NCBI GenBank assembly: GCA_001510135.1
Contig: LFER01000042.1
Span: 62,001-126,000, forward strand
Reading direction: 5' to 3'
Origin: Alphaproteobacteria bacterium casp-alpha6
GTDB lineage: Bacteria; Pseudomonadota; Alphaproteobacteria; Rhodobacterales; Rhodobacteraceae
DNA length: 64,000 nt
This document shows positions 58,379 to 64,000 of the stretch, piece after piece; the stretch's first letter is position 1; each line of letters starts with the position of its first letter. A model generated the notes under the pieces. The model worked only from the letters and a program-made list of their open reading frames with translations, did no database searches and was not told the origin of the DNA. The position numbers and the translations under genes were made by a program.

Positions 58379-58897
58379 ATGCTTGATACTATGACGCTCA
58401 CCAAAATCGTTGGATCCTTCTGCGGGGCCTTGTTGGTTTTTCTTTTGGGCAGTTGGGCGGCAGAAGCGCTGTACCACGGGGGCGGAGGACATGGAGAAGA
58501 CCATGCAGCCGGGTATGAAATTATAGTGGAAGAAGATACTGAGGCTGAGGAAGAGGTCGTGGAAACGGTGGATTTCATTGCGCTTCTGGACTCTGCGGAT
58601 GCAGATAAGGGCGCCAAAGTTTTCGGCAAATGCAAAGCATGTCACAAGCTGGAAGACGGCAGTAATGGAACCGGGCCACATCTCTACAAAATCGTTGATC
58701 GGGCGGTGAGCGCTGCTGAGGGCTACGGATATTCCGGTGCGTTGGTTCAGGTCGCAGACGTCTGGACTGTTGACGCGCTCAACGGGTTCTTGGAAAATCC
58801 AAAAGCTTATGCGCCTGGGACAAAAATGGGCTTTGCGGGTCTTAAGAACCCTGAGGATCGTGCAAACGTGATTGCCTATCTTCAGTCATTGAATTGA
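58379..58897 (+). CDS. Membrane-anchored cytochrome c (CycM/c552-like)
   Basis: A 172-residue class I cytochrome c with an uncleaved N-terminal anchor (KIVGSFCGALLVFLLGSWAA), a Gly/Glu-rich linker (EEDTEAEEEVVE) and a heme domain with CKACH (residue about 84) and axial Met in GTKMGFAG near residue 147. Such proteins carry electrons from bc1 to the terminal oxidase in the periplasm. I prefer the ATG at 58379 (GGAG nine bases upstream) to the one at 58355. A terminator follows. Confidence 0.92.
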   Translation: MLDTMTLTKIVGSFCGALLVFLLGSWAAEALYHGGGGHGEDHAAGYEIIVEEDTEAEEEVVETVDFIALLDSADADKGAKVFGKCKACHKLEDGSNGTGPHLYKIVDRAVSAAEGYGYSGALVQVADVWTVDALNGFLENPKAYAPGTKMGFAGLKNPEDRANVIAYLQSLN

Positions 58898-58924
58898 TAG
58901 ACGACAAAACAGCTATGATTATCG

Positions 58925-58952
58925 CCCTGCTTCCTGTGGAGGCAGGGTTTTT
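58925..58952 (+). terminator. Intrinsic terminator after cytochrome c
   Basis: CCCTGCTTCC (58925-58934) pairs with GGAGGCAGGG (58938-58947) over ten positions, with one G-T wobble and a TGT loop, followed by TTTTT. It lies 27 bp past the cytochrome stop. Confidence 0.9.
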
Positions 58953-59041
58953 GTTGCGTTTATTTTAGTTTTATCTTGAACGTAGCCAGATGCACTTCGT
59001 ACACTATATATAAGTATGGAACCTATCAGGGAGAATTCGCC

Positions 59042-60946
59042 GTGAAATCTATGCCAGCACATTCAACCGCTCGAACTGCGCGCATGGCAGACAGCTTAAA
59101 ATTGCTTGTTTTGGGCTTTGGTTTTCTTATTCTTGCCCTCTTTTCTGCGACGCTTGCGCAAGGCGAAGAAAAGATAATCAAAAGTCATGGGTATTCATTT
59201 TTCGGTGATTTGAAATATCCGGCGGATTTTCAACATCTTGATTACGTTAACCCTGATGCGCCGAAAGGTGGGGAAATCTCTACATGGGGATTTGGGACAT
59301 TTGACTCTATGAACCCATATTCACGCAAAGGAACATCCGGCGCATTGGCTTCTGCTGCCTTTGAAAGCCTGATGTCTGGGACTGCAGATGAAATCGGCGC
59401 AATCTATGGCCTGTTGGCCAATGGCTTGGAATACCCTGAGGATCTGTCTTGGGTGATTTTTGACATCCGCCCTGAGGCAAGGTTTTCTGATGGGGCTCCC
59501 GTTACTTCAGAGGATGCTAAATTCACCTATGAATTGTTTCTGAAAGACGGACTGCCCAGTTATAAAGCCGTACTGGCGCAAATCGTTGAAGGCGCAGAGG
59601 TTCTAGGGCCACTACGCATCAAGTATACGTTCAAAGAAGATGCCCCTCTGCGGGACCGTATACCCATGGTTGGAGGATTTCCGATAAAATCCAAAGCGTG
59701 GTTTGAAAAAACAGGTGCAGGGTTGGATGAGAGCCGGATGGAACCTGCAATCGGATCTGGTCAATATGTGCTGGACTCATATGAAGTGAACCGCTGGATC
59801 AAATACAAGCGAAACCCAGATTATTGGGGAAATGATCTCCCGATAAATCGCGGGCGGGGAAATTTTGATTTCATTCGTATCGAATATTTTGCCGATGGAA
59901 ACGCTGCCTTCGAAGGATTTAAGTCTGGCGCTTACACCTTTAAACTCGAAAATTCATCCAAAACCTGGGCCACGGGATATGATTTTCCCGCACTCAATGA
60001 CGGGCATGTGGTTAAGAAAACTTTGCCAGATGGCGGCATTGCAACGGGTCAAAGTTTTGTGATGAACCTGCGTCGTCCGCAGTTTCAAGATATGAAGGTC
60101 AGAGAAGCTATCGCACATCTTTTCAACTTTGAATGGGCAAATGAATCACTATTTTACGGCCAATATGCGCGCGTCCACTCTTTTTGGGAGAACTCGGAAT
60201 TTGCGGCGACAGGTATACCAACGCCAGAAGAACTTGCTTTGCTCACCCCGCTTGCTGACAAACTGCCTGAAGGTATTCTGACAGATGAAGTCGTCATGGG
60301 CGTGACATCCGGCATGCGGGCCACAGATCGTAAAAACCTACGTGCGGCCTCAGCCCTTTTGGAAGAGGCCGGTTGGATTGTTGGCGACGATGGCTTGCGT
60401 AGAAATGCGGCGGGCGAAACGCTCAAGATCGAATTGTTGGAAAGAAGCCCTGCCTTTGATCGTGTGGTCCTTCCGTTTGTGGAAAACCTGAAAGCGGCGG
60501 GGATTGATGCCACTTACAACCGTGTGGACCCTGCCCAATACACGGATCGTACGCGTAACTATGACTTTGATGTCATAACCGACCAGTTTCCGATGAGCAT
60601 GGAACCAGGATCAGGATTGAAGCAATATTTTGGGTCTGAAACTGCCGATGAATCTGTGTTTAATTCCATGGGTATAAAATCCGAAGGCATTGATGCATTG
60701 ATCTCACACGTTGTGAATGCAACCGACAAAGAGACACTGAAAATCAGCGTAAGGGCTCTTGATCGGGCGCTGCGCGCTTATCGGTTCTGGGTGCCACAGT
60801 GGTATAATGCGACCCACAGGGTTGCCTATTGGGATATGTATGAACACCCCGAAACCATCGCGCCCTTTTCCCTCGGAGAGCTAGATTATTGGTGGTACAA
60901 CGCCGACAAAGCCAAAGCTTTGAAAGATGCGGGCGTATTGAGGTAA
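59042..60946 (+). CDS. yejA: Extracellular solute-binding protein YejA-like (peptide ABC importer)
   Basis: A 634-residue periplasmic binding protein (SBP family 5). The signal region [21 protein letters not shown] is preceded by about 20 residues. [20 protein letters not shown] and [11 protein letters not shown] are the typical YejA-like beginning; [18 protein letters not shown] is near the end. I chose GTG at 59042, with AGGGAG eight bases upstream, over the ATG at 59051. Family members carry oligopeptides and microcin C-like compounds. It precedes yejB by 7 bp. Confidence 0.92.
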   Translation: MKSMPAHSTARTARMADSLKLLVLGFGFLILALFSATLAQGEEKIIKSHGYSFFGDLKYPADFQHLDYVNPDAPKGGEISTWGFGTFDSMNPYSRKGTSGALASAAFESLMSGTADEIGAIYGLLANGLEYPEDLSWVIFDIRPEARFSDGAPVTSEDAKFTYELFLKDGLPSYKAVLAQIVEGAEVLGPLRIKYTFKEDAPLRDRIPMVGGFPIKSKAWFEKTGAGLDESRMEPAIGSGQYVLDSYEVNRWIKYKRNPDYWGNDLPINRGRGNFDFIRIEYFADGNAAFEGFKSGAYTFKLENSSKTWATGYDFPALNDGHVVKKTLPDGGIATGQSFVMNLRRPQFQDMKVREAIAHLFNFEWANESLFYGQYARVHSFWENSEFAATGIPTPEELALLTPLADKLPEGILTDEVVMGVTSGMRATDRKNLRAASALLEEAGWIVGDDGLRRNAAGETLKIELLERSPAFDRVVLPFVENLKAAGIDATYNRVDPAQYTDRTRNYDFDVITDQFPMSMEPGSGLKQYFGSETADESVFNSMGIKSEGIDALISHVVNATDKETLKISVRALDRALRAYRFWVPQWYNATHRVAYWDMYEHPETIAPFSLGELDYWWYNADKAKALKDAGVLR

Positions 60947-60953
60947 AGACATC

Positions 60954-62036
60954 ATGGGCGCATATATCGCGCGGCGGTTATTGCTGGTCATCCCGACCTT
61001 GTTTGGCATTTTGGTGATAAATTTCGCTCTGGTGCAATTTGTGCCGGGTGGGCCAATTGAGCAGATCATTGCCAATCTTGAAGGGCAGGGTGACGTCTTT
61101 GAAAGCTTTGCTGGGACGGGGGATGATTCTGCCGGGGGTGGCGAGGCACGTGATGATTATGTTGGCGCACGCGGATTGCCCCCTGAATTCATTGCAGAGC
61201 TGGAAAAAGAGTTCGGTTTTGACAAACCTCCACTTGAGCGGTTTTTACAGATGATGTGGAACTATCTGCGGTTTGATTTTGGCGAAAGCTATTTCCGTTC
61301 GATAAGCGTGGTGGATTTGGTGATCGAAAAAATGCCGGTGTCCATCTCATTGGGGCTTTGGTCGACGCTGATCGCGTATATCGTTTCTATTCCGCTCGGC
61401 ATTCGAAAGGCCGTGCGCGATGGGACACGGTTTGACACTTTGACAAGTTCGGTCATCATCGTTGCCTATGCGATCCCCGGCTTTCTTTTTGCAATTTTGC
61501 TGTTGGTGCTCTTTGCCGGTGGATCATATTATCAGATTTTTCCTTTACGTGGCCTCGTTTCAGAGAACTTTGCCGAATTATCCCTTGGCGCAAAGATCGC
61601 CGATTACTTCTGGCACATTGCTTTGCCTGTCATTGCGTCGACGATTTCGGCTTTTGCTACGCTCACTCTTTTAACGAAAAACAGTTTTCTGGATGAAATC
61701 CAAAAGCAGTATGTTATTACGGCGCGCGCCAAAGGTCTGAGTGAACGCCGCGTTCTTTATGGGCATGTATTTCGCAACGGAATGTTGATTGTGATCGCTG
61801 GATTCCCAAGCGTCTTTATTGGCGTGTTCTTTGGAAGTTCGCTCATCATTGAAACGATTTTTTCGCTTGATGGATTGGGGCGAATGGGGTTTGAGGCCGC
61901 CGTTGCTCGGGATTATCCGGTCATATTTGGAACTTTGTTTGTCTTTGGTCTGATGGGGCTTGTGGTTGGGATCCTGTCGGATCTTATGTATGTATTTGTC
62001 GATCCGCGCATTGATTTTGAAAGGCGCGAAGGATGA
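60954..62036 (+). CDS. yejB: Peptide ABC transporter permease YejB
   Basis: A 360-residue inner-membrane permease. [34 protein letters not shown] is the usual first span; a periplasmic insertion (residues about 45-100) precedes the remaining five spans. The cytoplasmic EAA-like loop is in [26 protein letters not shown] near residue 262. [16 protein letters not shown] and [14 protein letters not shown] end the chain. Overlaps yejE by 4 bp (ATGA). Confidence 0.94.
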   Translation: MGAYIARRLLLVIPTLFGILVINFALVQFVPGGPIEQIIANLEGQGDVFESFAGTGDDSAGGGEARDDYVGARGLPPEFIAELEKEFGFDKPPLERFLQMMWNYLRFDFGESYFRSISVVDLVIEKMPVSISLGLWSTLIAYIVSIPLGIRKAVRDGTRFDTLTSSVIIVAYAIPGFLFAILLLVLFAGGSYYQIFPLRGLVSENFAELSLGAKIADYFWHIALPVIASTISAFATLTLLTKNSFLDEIQKQYVITARAKGLSERRVLYGHVFRNGMLIVIAGFPSVFIGVFFGSSLIIETIFSLDGLGRMGFEAAVARDYPVIFGTLFVFGLMGLVVGILSDLMYVFVDPRIDFERREG

Positions 62037-63148
62037 TCACGCTGTCCCCCCTCAATCAACGCCGCTGGCGCAATTTTCGTGCAAATCGACGGGCTTATTG
62101 GTCGCTGGTTATTTTTGGTGTGTTTTTTGTTCTCTCGATGTTTGCCGAGCTGATCGCAAACGACAAGCCGATCCTTGTTAATTATCGTGGCGAATATTAC
62201 TCACCGATTTTCAATTTCTATCCTGAAACCACTTTTGGCGGAGATTTCAAAACCGAAGCGGTCTATAGCGATCCGGTGGTCCAATGCCTGATCAAAAGTG
62301 GTGGACTTGAGATATGTTTTGATGAACCAGAAAAAGTTATAGAAGACATCCAAGCAAAATCTTTTGATACGAGCGTTGAAGATTTTTATAAGGGTTGGGC
62401 CTTGTGGCCTTTGATCCCATATTCGTATGACACCTCGGTGGAACGTCCAGGTGCTGCGCCATTGCCACCCAACGGACAGAATTTATTGGGTACTGATGAC
62501 ACGAAACGCGATGTCTTGGCGCGGATCATATATGGATTTCGTTTGTCCATCGTGTTCACCATCATTGTTACGACCCTGTCGAGCATCATTGGCATAATCG
62601 CTGGAGCCGTGCAGGGCTTCTTTGGGGGGCTCACGGATCTTTTGTTTCAACGCTTCATTGAGATCTGGGGCGGGGTACCATCGCTCTATGTGATCATCAT
62701 TATGTTTGCGATTTTGGGGCGCAGTTTTTGGTTGCTGGTCTTTCTCACTGTTTTGTTCGGCTGGGTCGGGCTTGTGGGGTTGGTTCGGGCGGAATTTTTA
62801 CGTGCGCGCAACCTCGAATACGTTCGCGCTGCGCGTGCGCTGGGCGTAAGCAATTGGAAAATCATGTTTCGACATATGCTGCCCAATGCAATGGTGGCAA
62901 CACTGACGTTTTTGCCCTTTATCGTAACAGGCACCATCGGTGCTTTAGCGAGCCTTGATTTTCTGGGTTTCGGCTTGCCTTCCTCTGCGCCCTCACTCGG
63001 GGAACTCACCTTGCAGGCCAAACAGAACCTGCAAGCACCTTGGTTAGGTTTCAGTGCGTTTTTCACATTTGCGATCATGCTGGCCTTACTTGTTTTTATT
63101 TTTGAAGGGGTGCGGGACGCCTTTGATCCGAGGAAGACGTTTCAATGA
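62033..63148 (+). CDS. yejE: Peptide ABC transporter permease YejE
   Basis: A 371-residue inner-membrane permease partner of YejB. N-terminal span [20 protein letters not shown], then a long periplasmic part (residues about 45-150) containing [18 protein letters not shown] before the permease core. The EAA-like loop is [20 protein letters not shown] (about residues 262-281), and [13 protein letters not shown] ends the chain as in YejE. Overlaps yejF by 4 bp (ATGA). Confidence 0.94.
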   Translation: MITLSPLNQRRWRNFRANRRAYWSLVIFGVFFVLSMFAELIANDKPILVNYRGEYYSPIFNFYPETTFGGDFKTEAVYSDPVVQCLIKSGGLEICFDEPEKVIEDIQAKSFDTSVEDFYKGWALWPLIPYSYDTSVERPGAAPLPPNGQNLLGTDDTKRDVLARIIYGFRLSIVFTIIVTTLSSIIGIIAGAVQGFFGGLTDLLFQRFIEIWGGVPSLYVIIIMFAILGRSFWLLVFLTVLFGWVGLVGLVRAEFLRARNLEYVRAARALGVSNWKIMFRHMLPNAMVATLTFLPFIVTGTIGALASLDFLGFGLPSSAPSLGELTLQAKQNLQAPWLGFSAFFTFAIMLALLVFIFEGVRDAFDPRKTFQ

Positions 63149-64000
63149 CGGTGTTGGAGGTCCGTGATCTTTGGGTTAAATTTTCTCAGGATGGATCAAA
63201 AATTGACGCCGTCAAAGGTGTGTCCTTTGACGTGGGGCGCGGAGAAGTGGTCGCACTGGTTGGTGAAAGCGGCTCGGGAAAATCGGTGACTGCGTTAAGC
63301 ACTGTTTCTCTCTTAAGTGCCAATGCAGAGGTGGGCGGATCAGTACTTTATGAAGGCCGCGAAATCATTGGCGCCTCTGAGCAGAGCCTTCAGGCTGTGC
63401 GGGGCAACGACATCAGCTTTATTTTTCAGGAGCCGATGACATCGCTTAACCCGCTTCATACGATTGAAAAACAATTGATGGAATCCCTCGCGCTGCATCA
63501 GGGACTGGTGGGGGAAAAGGCAAAACAGCGTGTGATTCACCTCCTTGAGAGGGTCGGAATAAGCAATGCAAAAGACAGGTTAAACGCCTATCCCCATCAA
63601 TTGTCAGGGGGGCAACGCCAGCGGGTGATGATTGCGATGGCGCTGGCCAATGGTCCAAAACTGCTGGTCGCCGATGAACCGACAACCGCGCTGGATGTGA
63701 CAATTCAAGCTCAGATATTGGACCTTCTAGACGATCTGAAACGTGACGAAGGCATGAGCATGCTTTTTATCACACACGATCTGGGCATTGTTGGGCAAAT
63801 TGCAGATCGGGTCTGTGTCATGCAAAATGGCCTGATCGTGGAAACCGGTGTGACCTCAGAAATTTTCTATAACCCGCGCCACCCCTATACTCAAAAGCTG
63901 TTGAATGCGCATTCGACAGGCGCCCCAGAGCCAATATCACCGGATTCACCTGTTGTTGCTGAAACAGAACATGCCAAAGTTTGGTTTCCCATACAGCGCG
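63145..64000 (+). CDS. yejF: Peptide ABC transporter ATP-binding protein YejF, 3' end cut off
   Basis: Open from the ATG at 63145 to the window end (285 codons). Walker [14 protein letters not shown] is near residue 38, the signature [19 protein letters not shown] near residue 153, and Walker [13 protein letters not shown] follows. [15 protein letters not shown] and VWFPIQR mark the oligopeptide-transporter tail and the linker to a second cassette expected in YejF (a tandem ABC protein). It energises YejABE. Cotranslated with yejE. Confidence 0.94.
   Translation, partial: MTVLEVRDLWVKFSQDGSKIDAVKGVSFDVGRGEVVALVGESGSGKSVTALSTVSLLSANAEVGGSVLYEGREIIGASEQSLQAVRGNDISFIFQEPMTSLNPLHTIEKQLMESLALHQGLVGEKAKQRVIHLLERVGISNAKDRLNAYPHQLSGGQRQRVMIAMALANGPKLLVADEPTTALDVTIQAQILDLLDDLKRDEGMSMLFITHDLGIVGQIADRVCVMQNGLIVETGVTSEIFYNPRHPYTQKLLNAHSTGAPEPISPDSPVVAETEHAKVWFPIQR

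Overview
The window is a chromosomal, mostly housekeeping segment of an alphaproteobacterium, almost certainly the Roseobacter group (Rhodobacteraceae). The evidence is gene content and order: class I lysyl-tRNA synthetase, a dnaA-dnaN-recF-gyrB block preceded by rpsT, an enoyl-CoA hydratase and mutM, then ubiE-ubiB, a PleD-like diguanylate cyclase divergent from a DUF3572 gene, a DUF4864 protein, a plant-type glutamate-cysteine ligase and a membrane-anchored cytochrome c. By eye the base composition is near 50 % G+C, low for the group. No tRNA or rRNA gene, insertion sequence, prophage or CRISPR array was seen; the only structural RNA found is the SRP RNA.

Layout. 1-5.3 kb: a cut-off SDR-like gene, an FAD amine oxidase, a kinase-like unknown, a large beta-helix protein and a DUF4864 protein. 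5.3-11.5 kb: lysK, a TerB-like protein, dacB, nadD and ettA. 11.8-12.7 kb: a lone glycosyltransferase-like gene in AT-rich surroundings. 12.7-20.4 kb: replication genes dnaA, dnaN, recF, a LysE exporter and gyrB, all on the minus strand, with rpsT upstream. 20.5-28.5 kb: enoyl-CoA hydratase, mutM, ubiE-ubiB, gshA, rsmE with a small membrane protein, and ubiA. Three ubiquinone genes therefore lie within 6 kb. 28.5-33 kb: moaE-moaD-pgsA with a cytochrome P450 upstream, aroQ and uppP. 33-41 kb: gltD-gltB (glutamate synthase), a glutathione transferase and queG. 41-50 kb: a hydantoinase A-like gene, a VOC protein, an amidase, propionyl-CoA synthetase, a PleD-like diguanylate cyclase, DUF3572 and a HAD phosphatase. 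50-53.3 kb: an MttB-family methyltransferase followed by a two-gene signalling unit, an H-NOX-like protein and an HNOBA-GGDEF cyclase. 53.4-58.9 kb: dnaX, a small tyrosine phosphatase, ffs, nudC, an SRPBCC-like protein, pheA and cytochrome c. 59-64 kb: yejABEF peptide importer genes, cut off in yejF.

The most interesting item is the pair at 51.7-53.3 kb. The first gene looks like an H-NOX (heme-nitric oxide binding) protein, but Asn stands where the heme-ligating His should be and the YxSxR heme-propionate motif is absent. It is followed 4 bases later by a cyclase whose N-terminus resembles the H-NOX-associated (HNOBA) domain and whose GGDEF and inhibitory sites are intact. This suggests a c-di-GMP switch built on a heme-free H-NOX fold. 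A second cyclase at 47.4-48.7 kb keeps an active GGEEF but has receiver domains without a usable phospho-acceptor, so both cyclases here may have lost their ancestral input chemistry.

Many gene starts were moved downstream from the longest open frame where a ribosome binding site, a stop/start overlap or the family's usual N-terminus decided it; reasons are given per gene.
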